From positions 157,635 to 221,634 of the forward strand of contig JACJZB010000005.1 in NCBI GenBank assembly GCA_020635815.1: a stretch of 64,000 nt of DNA, read 5' to 3'. This document shows, piece by piece, positions 36,077 to 45,557 of this stretch. Origin of the DNA: Flavobacteriales bacterium (GTDB lineage: Bacteria > Bacteroidota > Bacteroidia > Flavobacteriales_E > Vicingaceae). A program made the translations under genes and the position numbers. A model generated the notes under the pieces. The model saw only the letters and a program-made list of their open reading frames with translations, had not been told where the DNA came from and ran no database searches. Positions within the stretch are counted from its first letter, which is position 1. Each line of letters opens with the position of its first letter.

Positions 36077-36928
36077 ATGAAACTATTTTTTAAAAAGTTA
36101 TATCAGTTTTTCCCTTTTATTTTAATTTTCAAATTACTGAGAAAAATTTATATTCCTCCTTTTTACAAATACCTTACTGTTAAAGGAAGTTTTTCTACAA
36201 AACTAGAAAACGGAGAAAATATAACCCTATCTATAAATCATTCTTTATACATTGAGAAAGAAATCTTTTGGAATGGAATACCCTGTGAATTTGAACCTTT
36301 TACGTTAGAACTATGGTGTGACTTAGCTAAAAAAAGTAATGTTATCTTTGATATCGGAGCAAACACTGGGGTATTCTCAATATTAGCCAAGGCATATTCC
36401 AAAAATAGTGAAATTCATGCCTTTGAACCTATTCAATATAATACTGCAATTTTAAATAAAAATATATCTTTAAATAATTACACTAAAATATTTACAAATA
36501 AAATTGCACTTTCCAATTCTTTAGGTGAAGCTACTATGTTCATTAAGGAAAATGAGGTAAACTATATGAATTCCGTTAACCTAAACCGCTATGGAAACGA
36601 TAAAGTAAAAGAAATAAAAGTTCCTCTAGAAACATTGCACAATTACATCAAAAAAAATAATATCAAAGAAATTAATTTAATGAAAATTGATGTTGAGGGT
36701 CATGAAATAGAAGTTCTTTTAGGTATGAAGGAATACCTAGAAAAATTTAAACCATCAATTTTTATTGAAGTATTGAACAATGATATGGCAAAGGCTTTAA
36801 ATAAATTATTTAAGGATATAAAATATGAATTTTACTTTATTGATGATAAACTAGAAGAATTAGTTAGTATGCCAAAAATTATAGCTAAGGAAAGAGTTAA
36901 TTATCTTTTAAAACCATCTAAATATTGA
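36077..36928 (+). CDS. FkbM family methyltransferase
   Basis: 283 residues. Typical FkbM features: VIFDIGANTGVFSILAKAYS (motif I, about 92-111), EIHAFEPIQYN, and INLMKIDVEGHEIEVLLGM. These O-methylate sugars in O-antigen and capsule loci. The stop overlaps the TTG start of the next gene by 4 nt (TTGA). Confidence 0.9.
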   Translation: MKLFFKKLYQFFPFILIFKLLRKIYIPPFYKYLTVKGSFSTKLENGENITLSINHSLYIEKEIFWNGIPCEFEPFTLELWCDLAKKSNVIFDIGANTGVFSILAKAYSKNSEIHAFEPIQYNTAILNKNISLNNYTKIFTNKIALSNSLGEATMFIKENEVNYMNSVNLNRYGNDKVKEIKVPLETLHNYIKKNNIKEINLMKIDVEGHEIEVLLGMKEYLEKFKPSIFIEVLNNDMAKALNKLFKDIKYEFYFIDDKLEELVSMPKIIAKERVNYLLKPSKY

Positions 36929-37833
36929 CTAGGCTGGCTCCAATAGCATTATTCGTATATAATAGACCCGAGCACACACAAAAAACAGTAGAGGCTCTAT
37001 TAAAAGCAGATTTATCAGATCAATCTGAACTATATATTTTTTCTGATGGGGCAAAAGATAGCGTAAATATTGAAAAAGTAAATGAAGTTAGAAAATACAT
37101 TAGTAAAATTAAAGGGTTTAAAAAAGTAATTATTCATGAAAGCAAAAAAAATAAGGGGTTAGCTGATTCGATTATTCAAGGTCTGTCACAGCTGTTTGAG
37201 AGCTATAACTACGCGATTATAATTGAAGATGATATACTAATTGGCAATCATTTTTTAGAATATATGAATATGGCTTTAAATAAATATGAACATCAATCCA
37301 ACATTTACTCAATTTCTGGATATGCCTACAACCTTCCTTTTAATTCCTATTTTAAAAAATCTTACTTTCTTCCGACCTCTTCCAACCAAGCATGGGGAAC
37401 TTGGAAAGAAATCTGGAATAAAATTGATTTTACCCCAAAAAATTATACACTAATTAAATCTAATTATATTCTTAAATTTAGATTTAATCTTCTTGGGGGG
37501 GCTAATTATTCTGAGATGTTAATTAATCAAATGGAGAAAACAAATACATCTTCTTGGGCTATAAGATTTAGATGGTCTCAATTCCAATCTAAAGGACTGA
37601 CTTTATTTCCTTCAAAAAATTTAGTCGAAAATATTGGTTGGGACGGAACTGGGGTACATTGCAACTCAACAAATCCATATAAAGAAAATGTCTCTCATAT
37701 AGATTATGAAGAGAAGTTTTTTCCAGAAAAAATAAAATATAATTTTCTACACTTTATTTTATTAATATTCTTTTTTTACTTTATCCGAATTAAAGATTTT
37801 TATAATTTTCGCTTTTCAAAAAAAAATGATTGA
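36925..37833 (+). CDS. GT2-like glycosyltransferase
   Basis: 302 residues with a TTG start at 36925 in a 4-nt overlap. It opens APIALFVYNRPEHTQKTVEALLKA, a GT-A fold signature of a family-2-like transferase; a D.D-type motif is in IIIEDDILIGNHF, and QAWGTWKEIWNKIDF lies further on. A hydrophobic stretch near the C-terminus (about 278-293, HFILLIFFFYFI) may attach it to the membrane. Sugar specificity is not visible. Overlaps the cupin gene by 8 nt. Confidence 0.8.
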   Translation: MTRLAPIALFVYNRPEHTQKTVEALLKADLSDQSELYIFSDGAKDSVNIEKVNEVRKYISKIKGFKKVIIHESKKNKGLADSIIQGLSQLFESYNYAIIIEDDILIGNHFLEYMNMALNKYEHQSNIYSISGYAYNLPFNSYFKKSYFLPTSSNQAWGTWKEIWNKIDFTPKNYTLIKSNYILKFRFNLLGGANYSEMLINQMEKTNTSSWAIRFRWSQFQSKGLTLFPSKNLVENIGWDGTGVHCNSTNPYKENVSHIDYEEKFFPEKIKYNFLHFILLIFFFYFIRIKDFYNFRFSKKND

Positions 37834-38257
37834 TTACATAAAACATAATAACTCAATTTTAGCTATAATTATCAGAAATAATTATAGTAATGACAATATA
37901 GAGTTCTTTACACCTGGTGACTTCTCTCAACAACTAGGTTATATGAAACGACCTAAAGGTTATTCAATCGAACCACATGTTCACAATATAGTTGAAAGAA
38001 AAGTAAATCTTACTCAAGAAGTTTTATATATAAAAAGAGGGAAAATAAGAGTGGATTTTTATAATGGTGAAAGAAACTACATTGAAAGTTATATCTTAAA
38101 AACTGGAGATGTTATTTTGCTTGCTTCGGGTGGGCATGGATTTAAGATGCTTGAAGAATCTGAAATAATAGAAGTAAAACAAGGACCATATTCCGAACAA
38201 CTTGATAAAGTACGATTTGATTCAGTTAATGATAATAATGTTAAATTAAAACCATAG
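37826..38257 (+). CDS. Cupin-fold protein
   Basis: 143 residues. Cupin motifs: EPHVHNIVERKV (metal-binding H.H) and LKTGDVILLASGGHGFKML (G..H). Small cupins of this kind occur in polysaccharide loci next to sugar aminotransferases, some being 3,4-ketoisomerases; this one is closer to the WbuC/WxcM-like group by its short size, but I cannot assign the reaction. It starts 8 nt inside the upstream glycosyltransferase and ends 2 nt before an aminotransferase. Confidence 0.7.
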   Translation: MIDYIKHNNSILAIIIRNNYSNDNIEFFTPGDFSQQLGYMKRPKGYSIEPHVHNIVERKVNLTQEVLYIKRGKIRVDFYNGERNYIESYILKTGDVILLASGGHGFKMLEESEIIEVKQGPYSEQLDKVRFDSVNDNNVKLKP

Positions 38258-38259
38258 GT

Positions 38260-39369
38260 ATGATCTTAGTAAATGAGCCTGATTTAAACGGTAATGAATT
38301 AAAATATCTGACTGAATGTATTAAAACAAATTGGATATCTTGTGAAGGTAGTTTTGTCAAAAAATTTGAGTCTGAATTTGCAAAAACAGTTAATCGTAAA
38401 TTTGGAATTGCCCTAACTAGTGGTTCAACAGCTCTAGATCTTGCTCTACACTCACTTGCTTTAAGCAAAAATGATGAGGTTATTGTTCCTTCATTCACAA
38501 TAATATCTCCCGTTGCATCGATCATTAGAACTGGTGCAACTCCAGTATTAATTGACTCTAATTTAGAGACATGGAACATGAATGTTGAGGATATTGAAAG
38601 AAAAATAACTCCTAAAACAAAAGCTATAATAATTGTTCATATCTATGGACTTCCCGTTGATATTGACCCAGTAATTCAACTAGCTAAAAAATATAACTTA
38701 ATTATCATTGAAGATGCTGCAGAAATGCACGGACAAACATATAAAGGAAAACCATGTGGTTCATTTGGTGATATCAGTATATTTAGTTTTTACCCTAACA
38801 AACATATTACAACTGGAGAGGGAGGTATGATTGTTACAAATGATATTGAAATTGCAAACAAAATAAATTCACTAAAGAATCTATGTTTTGTCCCTGAAAG
38901 AAGGTTTGTTCATTATGAATTGGGGTGGAATGCAAGGTTTACTAACCTTCAGGCAGCTATAGGCCTTGCTCAACTTGAAAGATTAGATATCTTTATTAAA
39001 AGAAAACGAGAAATGGGTAAATACTATACAAAAAAACTTTCTCACCTGAAGTCAATTAGCTTACCATTAGAAAGCACTACTTATGCTGAAAATATATATT
39101 GGGTTTTTGGTATCCTTATTAAACCCGAATGTAAGTTAACCGCAAATGATGTTATTAAAAAATTAGCTGAGAAAAACATTCAAACTCGTCCTTTCTTTTA
39201 TCCGATGCATTTACAACCTGTTTTTACAAAAATGAAACTTTTTAAAAATGAAGAATACAAAAATTCAGAAATTATGGCAAATAAAGGTTTTTATATACCT
39301 AGTGGATTAAATTTAACTTATCAACAAATGGACATTGTTATTGAAGCCTTAGAAGATATTTTTGCATGA
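38260..39369 (+). CDS. DegT/DnrJ/EryC1/StrS sugar aminotransferase
   Basis: 369 residues, normal for the family. Key parts: ALTSGSTALDLALHSLAL (phosphate-binding loop), VPSFTIISPVASI, IIIEDAAEMHG, SFYPNKHITTGEGG with the PLP lysine, and GWNARFTNLQAAIG. It transfers an amino group to a keto-sugar nucleotide, here probably a 4-keto-deoxysugar. It likely provides an amino-sugar for the surface polysaccharide together with the adjacent cupin and acyltransferase. Overlaps the acyltransferase by 4 nt. Confidence 0.9.
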   Translation: MILVNEPDLNGNELKYLTECIKTNWISCEGSFVKKFESEFAKTVNRKFGIALTSGSTALDLALHSLALSKNDEVIVPSFTIISPVASIIRTGATPVLIDSNLETWNMNVEDIERKITPKTKAIIIVHIYGLPVDIDPVIQLAKKYNLIIIEDAAEMHGQTYKGKPCGSFGDISIFSFYPNKHITTGEGGMIVTNDIEIANKINSLKNLCFVPERRFVHYELGWNARFTNLQAAIGLAQLERLDIFIKRKREMGKYYTKKLSHLKSISLPLESTTYAENIYWVFGILIKPECKLTANDVIKKLAEKNIQTRPFFYPMHLQPVFTKMKLFKNEEYKNSEIMANKGFYIPSGLNLTYQQMDIVIEALEDIFA

Positions 39370-40037
39370 AATTAATTAAGTTTTTAATTTATCCTTTTTT
39401 AATAATCAAAAGTGTTTTCAACTTGTTTATTATTTATTTACCAGGAGATCCTGGTATTAAACTTAGATACATTTACTATCGAAAAAAATTTAAATCTTGT
39501 GGAGAGAACGTCTTTATTGATACTGGAGTTTTAATTGATGGGTTTGAATATATCTCAATCGGTTCAAATGTGCACATAGATAAATATACAATTATTAATA
39601 CTGGAATAAAAACAGTAGGTCATCAACATTTCAAAAAGAATAGTGATTTTAATCATAATGTTGGAGAGATTATAATTGGAGATAATACACACATTGTTCA
39701 TCACTGTATTCTTATGGGGTTTGGGGGTATTCAAATAGAAGAAAATTGCACAATAAGTGCCGGATCTAAATTATATTCCCAAAGTAATTTAGCATATAAT
39801 CCAAAAGAAAAATGTGAAATTATTTCAATAATGCCTTATGAACAAGCTCATTTCATTAACTCTCCAATTATCTTACAAAGAAATGTTTGGGTAGGTTTAA
39901 ATTGTATTATAATGCCAGGTTGTTCTATAAAAAAAAATTCTTTTGCTGTTAGTAATTCTATTTTATTAGATAAATATCCTGAAAATTCATATATTTCAGG
40001 GCAACCAGGTATCAAAATTAGAAATCGATTTGAGTAA
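39366..40037 (+). CDS. Left-handed beta-helix acyltransferase
   Basis: 223 residues. A hydrophobic start (about 1-25) is followed by hexapeptide repeats ([LIV]G....), as in GSNVHIDKYTIINTG, EIIIGDNTHIVHHCILMG and VWVGLNCIIMPGCSIKKNS. The conserved catalytic His region is at HIVHHC. Acetyl- or formyl-transfer to an amino sugar is the usual job of such enzymes beside a DegT aminotransferase. Overlaps the neighbours by 4 and 8 nt. Confidence 0.87.
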   Translation: MKLIKFLIYPFLIIKSVFNLFIIYLPGDPGIKLRYIYYRKKFKSCGENVFIDTGVLIDGFEYISIGSNVHIDKYTIINTGIKTVGHQHFKKNSDFNHNVGEIIIGDNTHIVHHCILMGFGGIQIEENCTISAGSKLYSQSNLAYNPKEKCEIISIMPYEQAHFINSPIILQRNVWVGLNCIIMPGCSIKKNSFAVSNSILLDKYPENSYISGQPGIKIRNRFE

Positions 40038-41214
40038 AAAAAAAATAGGAATTTATTTAGCTGCCAAACCTTCATCTGGAGGAATTTTTCAGTATGCTCT
40101 ATGTTTGATTACAGCATTAAACGAATTAGATTGTAAAAAGTATTCTATTCATTATTTCATCGAAAATTTATCTTGGGAAGAATATATTCCTAAAAACGGT
40201 AAAACCTACTACAATCCTCCCTCTAAATTAAAGCGATTATTGGGTCGGATTGTCAGACGGTATTCATTTAATACTAGTAATAAATATGCTTACTTCTTTA
40301 ATAAATCCATTTCTTCTATCAATACAAGCTCTTGTGATTTAATTCTTTATCCAAGCCAAGATAATCTTTGTTATCAAACAAACAAACCATCTTTAACGGC
40401 AATTCACGATTTAATGCATAGATATGAACCTCATTTTTCAGAGTATCAAGATGGAGAGTATGAAAGAAGAGAAAAACATTACTCAGAAATATGTAGAAAT
40501 GCTAATGGTATTCTAGTAGATTCTAATCTGGGTAAAAATCATGTTGAAGAATCTTATAATGTAGATGCAAATAAGGTGCATATTCTTCCTTTTGTCCCTC
40601 CTTTTCACTTAACTAAATTAACGGAAACCAATATAATTAAGAAATATAATCTTAATCCAAAGTTTATATTTTATCCTGCTCAATTTTGGGAACACAAAAA
40701 CCATTCTACCTTAATAAACGCTTTTAAAATTATTATTAATAAAGGCATAGATATACAGTTAGTTCTTGTCGGTGCAAAAAAAAACAACTTCAATGCTATA
40801 ATTAAACTCATTGAGAAATATAATCTCACATCAAATATTATCATTTTAGGCTATGTATCTGATCAGGAATTACTTTCATTATACAAATCAGCAATTGCAA
40901 TGGTTTTTCCATCATTAATTGGTCCTACAAATATTCCGCCAATGGAATCATTATTACTTGGATGTCCTTTAATTGTATCTAATGCTTATGCTATGCCTGA
41001 ACAAGTTGGTGATTCTGCTTTATTAATTAATCCAAAATCAGCTGAAGATATAGCTGAAAAAATAGAGCTACTCTACAATAATATTAATTTACGAAGTGAA
41101 CTTATCTTAAAAGGTAAAGTTCAAGCCAATAAATGGAACCATAAGAAATTTAACGCTAAACTAGAACTAATCATTTCAAGAGTACTACAAGACTCCACTC
41201 TCATAAATGAATAA
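40030..41214 (+). CDS. GT4-type glycosyltransferase
   Basis: 394 residues from a TTG start at 40030, inside the acyltransferase gene. GT-B fold: N-terminal GIYLAAKPSSGGIFQYA, then LTAIHDLMH, and a C-terminal donor domain with YPAQFWEHKNHSTLINAF, ILGYVSDQELLSLYKSA and FPSLIGPTNIPPMESLLLG containing the E.xxx..G-type motif. Retaining transfer of an activated sugar to the growing repeat unit is likely; sugar unknown. Confidence 0.88.
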   Translation: MSKKKIGIYLAAKPSSGGIFQYALCLITALNELDCKKYSIHYFIENLSWEEYIPKNGKTYYNPPSKLKRLLGRIVRRYSFNTSNKYAYFFNKSISSINTSSCDLILYPSQDNLCYQTNKPSLTAIHDLMHRYEPHFSEYQDGEYERREKHYSEICRNANGILVDSNLGKNHVEESYNVDANKVHILPFVPPFHLTKLTETNIIKKYNLNPKFIFYPAQFWEHKNHSTLINAFKIIINKGIDIQLVLVGAKKNNFNAIIKLIEKYNLTSNIIILGYVSDQELLSLYKSAIAMVFPSLIGPTNIPPMESLLLGCPLIVSNAYAMPEQVGDSALLINPKSAEDIAEKIELLYNNINLRSELILKGKVQANKWNHKKFNAKLELIISRVLQDSTLINE

Positions 41215-41992
41215 TAATCCTAAAATATCAATCATCACAGTTGTTTATAATAATAAACTACATATTGAAAACACTATTTTATCTGTTTTAAATCAGACTT
41301 ATAAAAATATTGAATATATAATTATTGATGGAAATAGTAGTGATGGGACTCTTGAAATAATAAAGAAATATATTGATAATTTAGGTTGCTTAATTTCAGA
41401 ACAAGATAACGGCATTTATGATGCGATGAATAAAGGCTTATTAAAAGCCTCTGGTGAATGGATTTACTTTTTAAATTCCGGAGATACTTTTTATTCTAAT
41501 GATACTTTGCATAATATTTTTTCATCTGAATCATTTGATAAAGCTGATTTAATATATGGTAACCATGAATCTAATTATGGGTATTTTAAACGAATTCATA
41601 CTCCAAAAGCATTAAGCCACTTATGGAAAGGAATGATATTTAGTCATCAAGGAATGTTTGTAAAAACTAATCTAATGAAAGTGAATCCATTTGACTTATC
41701 GTTTAAAATAAGTGCTGATTATAATTTCATTTATAATCTGTATAAACAAAATAAAACATTTAAACACATCAATATTATTATTGCAACACTTGAAGCGGGC
41801 GGTCTTTCTGAAATCAACATCAATAAAACTCACATTGAAAGATGGAAAATTATACGAAACTATGAACATTCTTTTTATCACAATTTGGTTTATTTAATTG
41901 AGTTATTTAAAATTTATATTATTCAAATAATAAAATTTATATTTCCAAATAGTTTAGTAAGGTTATTTACGAAATTAAAATACAAACTTTAA
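41207..41992 (+). CDS. GT2-type glycosyltransferase (WcaA-like)
   Basis: 261 residues. Classic GT-A start: KISIITVVYNNKLHIENTIL then SVLNQTYKNIEYIIIDGNSSDGT, then NGIYDAMNKGLLKASGEWIYFLNSGD (D.D-like). Overlaps upstream and downstream genes by 8 and 1 nt. Transfers one sugar in the repeat unit; specificity not visible. Confidence 0.92.
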   Translation: MNNNPKISIITVVYNNKLHIENTILSVLNQTYKNIEYIIIDGNSSDGTLEIIKKYIDNLGCLISEQDNGIYDAMNKGLLKASGEWIYFLNSGDTFYSNDTLHNIFSSESFDKADLIYGNHESNYGYFKRIHTPKALSHLWKGMIFSHQGMFVKTNLMKVNPFDLSFKISADYNFIYNLYKQNKTFKHINIIIATLEAGGLSEININKTHIERWKIIRNYEHSFYHNLVYLIELFKIYIIQIIKFIFPNSLVRLFTKLKYKL

Positions 41993-43119
41993 TGAAGATT
42001 TTACATTGCTCTAAAATCATTGGAATCGCAGGGTCTGAAAACTACTTACTTACCATTTTACCTGCTTTACAAGAAAAAGGTGTGCATGTTGAATTTCTAG
42101 CCTTAGTACCCTATTCAAAAAGAGGTAGTGAGAAAAAATTCATTACAATTTTAGAAAATGCTAATGTGACTACTCATATTATATACTATAAATCCTTTTT
42201 ATTGAAAGCAATTAGAGACATAAACAAACTTATTAACTTTAATGATTTCAATATTATTCATACCCACCTAATTCATGCTGATTTTTTTCTTTCCTTAACA
42301 AAATCTTTATTTAATTCAACCATTAATATCGTTTCTACTAAACATGGATATGACGAAATGTATAATAATAAATTTGGCTTTAACCCACAGTATCGAAAAA
42401 AGAATATCTATTGGAGAATAGCTAAATGGTCTGAAAAAAGAATAACTAAATCCTTTGCAATCTCAAAAGGATTACAAAATCTTTATATTGGTCTAAAGAT
42501 ATGTAAAAGTCAAGAGTTAGAATTAATTTATTATGGTTTTAATTTTCCTACAACGATTGAACCTGAAACACCATTAAGAGAATCAGAAAATCAATTAGTC
42601 ATAGTTGGAAGGTTGACTAACTTTAAAGGTCATCGATATGCTATTAGAGCCTCAAAATTATTAAAAGAAAGAAGAATTAATTTTAAATTATTAATTATTG
42701 GTTCTGGACATATTGAAAAGAATCTCAAGAAGGAAGTTAAGGATTTAGATCTTGAAGAAGTAGTTATTTTTAAAGGTTATCAACCAAATGGTATCGACTA
42801 TATGATGTCTTCTGATATTGTCCTCGTTCCTTCAAGAGCTGAAGGTTTTGGGGTTATTGTACTTGAAGCTATGGCGTCAAAAAAACCAATTATTGCATTC
42901 AACGTTCCTGCATTAAATGAGCATCTAATTCATAATCATTCAGGAATTCTGGTACCTCCTTATAATATTAATTTATTTGCAGATGAAATAGAGAGTCTAC
43001 TTAAAGATGAATTAAAAAGGAACCAACTCGCGGATAATGCATACACTAAGTTAAGCACAATATACTCCCTCAATAGAATGCTTAACGAAACCATTAACTT
43101 TTACCATAGTGTTTCTTAG
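41992..43119 (+). CDS. GT4-type glycosyltransferase
   Basis: 375 residues. GT-B: KILHCSKIIGIAGSENYLLT with the glycine loop, THLIHADFFLSL, VSTKHGYDE. The C-terminal half has LVIVGRLTNFKGHRYAIRAS, LIIGSGHIEKNL, FKGYQPN, and SRAEGFGVIVLEAMASKKP, the family-4 E..7E motif. Last plus-strand gene of the cluster. Its 3' end overlaps the convergent membrane-protein gene by 26 nt, so the two transcripts are complementary there. Confidence 0.93.
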   Translation: MKILHCSKIIGIAGSENYLLTILPALQEKGVHVEFLALVPYSKRGSEKKFITILENANVTTHIIYYKSFLLKAIRDINKLINFNDFNIIHTHLIHADFFLSLTKSLFNSTINIVSTKHGYDEMYNNKFGFNPQYRKKNIYWRIAKWSEKRITKSFAISKGLQNLYIGLKICKSQELELIYYGFNFPTTIEPETPLRESENQLVIVGRLTNFKGHRYAIRASKLLKERRINFKLLIIGSGHIEKNLKKEVKDLDLEEVVIFKGYQPNGIDYMMSSDIVLVPSRAEGFGVIVLEAMASKKPIIAFNVPALNEHLIHNHSGILVPPYNINLFADEIESLLKDELKRNQLADNAYTKLSTIYSLNRMLNETINFYHSVS

Positions 43120-44425
43120 TTCCCACATCCATATAAAGTAAATAAATCAACATAAACACAAAGAAAGGCAAACATGGTATTTTATATCTAGATAAGGCAC
43201 CGAAGTTAAACGACGTCAATCCTACCGAGACCCCTAACAACAAACTAAAAAAGAAACTGATTGCCAAAAGTGGATCATTAAAAATAACTTTAAATATTTC
43301 AAATCTTATTTTCATTAAAATATAAAGACTAAGCAAAAGAAAGATCAAACTCTCCAAGGCACTAATTCCCATCACTATATTTTTTACCTCCCATAAATAA
43401 GGTCTAAAAAATGTAACATTATACCCAGCAGGTGCTTTTTGTAATAATCCCATTGGTGTATAGTCAAAACTACCTAAATCATAATAAGAACCTCCTAATG
43501 TTCCGTGCCATGACTGAAATCCTTCTATTCGAGTCTGTAAATCATCTATTTTATATCTATCCGAATTATTTGCTATGGTTTGAATCGAAAAATAACCAAT
43601 AAGTATAAATAAAATTAACAACACTGGAGTTAATATCAGTCGAATAAAAACACCCTTAATTTTATTCTTCCTAAACACATATAGCCCTATGATAAAAGAA
43701 GGTATAAATGCCAATATAATATACGCCTTAAGAATATAAATACAATACCCCATAATTCCAACTATTATTAATCTAATAATTATAGATTTGTCATTTTTAA
43801 AAAAAATATCACCTAAACAATACGCCAACAAACCTAAAGCTGATAAAGTTATAGTATCTTTCAATATCCCACTACCCCAAAATGTTACTGACGGAATAAA
43901 AAGTATACCATATGCCAAATGTTTTATTTGAATCTTAGAATACATAATAAAAAATTTAAATAAAACCCACTCACCAAAGAATGATATGCACGAGAAAATA
44001 ATACTTAGTAATAAATAGTTTTTAAGAGCTAAAATATTTAAGACTGAAGTTATTTTTACCATAAACCACTCTGCTGAAGTTTTAAAGTATGTAACATCAG
44101 AAATTAAAATTAGCTGTTCAATAGACATTTCTTCCCGTCTAGCTAATAATAATTTAAAATAACTTATAGAATCTTCATAAAAAATATCTGTTAGAATCTC
44201 TGCATTATTGAAATAAATGAATGTGTCCCCAAACCCATAATAATAGATATACAACAAAGCAAAACCAATCCCTCCAATAATTTTAGCCGTTAATCCTAAA
44301 ATAAAATATTCATATTCAGGGTTGGCTTCAATCTTTTTATTTTTATACAAAAAAGCTCCAAAATAGATCAAACAGAGGTAAATAAATGCTAAACAAAAAT
44401 CAAACAGCCCTAACTCTGGTAGCAT
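43094..44425 (-). CDS. Multi-pass membrane protein, possible polysaccharide polymerase
   Basis: 443 residues, about 10-12 hydrophobic segments with one large loop near residues 270-350. The N-terminus is LGLFDFCLAFIYLCLIYFGA, then GFGDTFIYFNNAEIL and ILKDTITLSALGLLAYCLGD. The size and single large loop are what one sees in Wzy-type O-antigen polymerases, and it lies in a polysaccharide locus that has a flippase but no other polymerase candidate. The sequence itself carries no firm family signature I can name, so the function is inferred from position. Starts 4 nt after the rffA stop. Confidence 0.55.
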   Translation of the reverse strand: MLPELGLFDFCLAFIYLCLIYFGAFLYKNKKIEANPEYEYFILGLTAKIIGGIGFALLYIYYYGFGDTFIYFNNAEILTDIFYEDSISYFKLLLARREEMSIEQLILISDVTYFKTSAEWFMVKITSVLNILALKNYLLLSIIFSCISFFGEWVLFKFFIMYSKIQIKHLAYGILFIPSVTFWGSGILKDTITLSALGLLAYCLGDIFFKNDKSIIIRLIIVGIMGYCIYILKAYIILAFIPSFIIGLYVFRKNKIKGVFIRLILTPVLLILFILIGYFSIQTIANNSDRYKIDDLQTRIEGFQSWHGTLGGSYYDLGSFDYTPMGLLQKAPAGYNVTFFRPYLWEVKNIVMGISALESLIFLLLSLYILMKIRFEIFKVIFNDPLLAISFFFSLLLGVSVGLTSFNFGALSRYKIPCLPFFVFMLIYLLYMDVGTKKHYGKS

Positions 44426-44429
44426 AATA

Positions 44430-45557
44430 TTAATTTAAGTAAAACGAATTAATCAATTCAGTAACTATTTTCACATCTTCGGCTTGAAGTTGACAATACA
44501 AAGGCAACCTAACCAACCTTTCACTTTCATATAAAGAAAAATCAGTGTCATTTTTAATAAAAAGATACTTGTTTCCCATATCACTTAAGTGCAAAGGCAA
44601 ATAATGAAAATATGCAGCTATATTTTTTGATCCTAAAAAGTCTATTAGCTTATTTCGTTCTGCTTTATCTTTTACTTTTATAAAAAAGATATGAGCATTA
44701 TGATTGTTTTCATGCAAAAGAAAATCAATCTTACCGCCCTCTTTTAATGGTCTGAGTTTTTCTTGATATAAATCGTACAGCTCCTTTCTTTTGGCTGTTA
44801 CTTGTTTTACATCTTTTAGCTGAGCCAATAAAAAAGCCGCAGAAATCTCACTTAATCCATAACTAGAACCTAACCCTTTCCATGAATAAGTACCCTCATT
44901 TCCTAATAAGAAATCTTTTCGATTTGTCCCCTTTTCAATAATAACATCAACTTTATTCAAGAGTGTTTTACTATTAATCAATAAGGCTCCACCCTCTCCG
45001 CAATGAATATTTTTAGTATCGTGAAAACTTATGCATCCAAAATCACCAAACGTTCCTAAATGCTGATTTTCGTAATAAGAATCAATAGATTGAGCCGCAT
45101 CTTCAATTAAAAAGATATTTTCTTTTTTACACAGCTGAACGATTTTATTAATATTTGAAGTAAAACCAGCATAATGAACCATCACAACTGCTTTTGTTTT
45201 TGATGTAATTGCTTTCTTTAGCAACCCTTCATCCAAGCACATTGTATTTGGGTTAATATCTACAAACACCAACTTAGCACCTCTTAAAACAAAAGCATTA
45301 GCTGTTGTAACGTAAGTAAAAGAAGGTAATATAACCTCATCTCCTGGCTGAATATCTATTGCTAATGCTGCAATTTCTAATGCTGCGGTTGCACTACCTG
45401 TTAATCGTACATTTTCACAAGTCGTTAATTCACTCAATTCTTTTTCACACAACAAGTTGTATTTTCCGGCAGATGAATAACTTTGAGTTTTTATTACATC
45501 ATTAATGTAATTAACTTCGTTGCCAGAAATGTATGGTATATTAAAAGGTATTTTCAA
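44430..45557 (-). CDS. rffA: dTDP-4-amino-4,6-dideoxygalactose transaminase
   Basis: 375 residues, DegT family, close to E. coli RffA/WecE by eye (LDIQPGDEVILPSFTYVTTA, RGAKLVFVDINPNTM, CISFHDTKNIHCGEGGA with the PLP lysine, GSSYGLSEISAAFL). It makes dTDP-Fuc4N from the 4-keto precursor. The frame begins with TTG at 45557 (KIPFNIPYISG, matching the family N-terminus); an in-frame stop lies 9 nt upstream. The start codon abuts the divergent rdgB ATG with no gap. A TATTTTTG -7 candidate for it lies inside rdgB at 45584-45591. Confidence 0.9.
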   Translation of the reverse strand: MKIPFNIPYISGNEVNYINDVIKTQSYSSAGKYNLLCEKELSELTTCENVRLTGSATAALEIAALAIDIQPGDEVILPSFTYVTTANAFVLRGAKLVFVDINPNTMCLDEGLLKKAITSKTKAVVMVHYAGFTSNINKIVQLCKKENIFLIEDAAQSIDSYYENQHLGTFGDFGCISFHDTKNIHCGEGGALLINSKTLLNKVDVIIEKGTNRKDFLLGNEGTYSWKGLGSSYGLSEISAAFLLAQLKDVKQVTAKRKELYDLYQEKLRPLKEGGKIDFLLHENNHNAHIFFIKVKDKAERNKLIDFLGSKNIAAYFHYLPLHLSDMGNKYLFIKNDTDFSLYESERLVRLPLYCQLQAEDVKIVTELINSFYLN

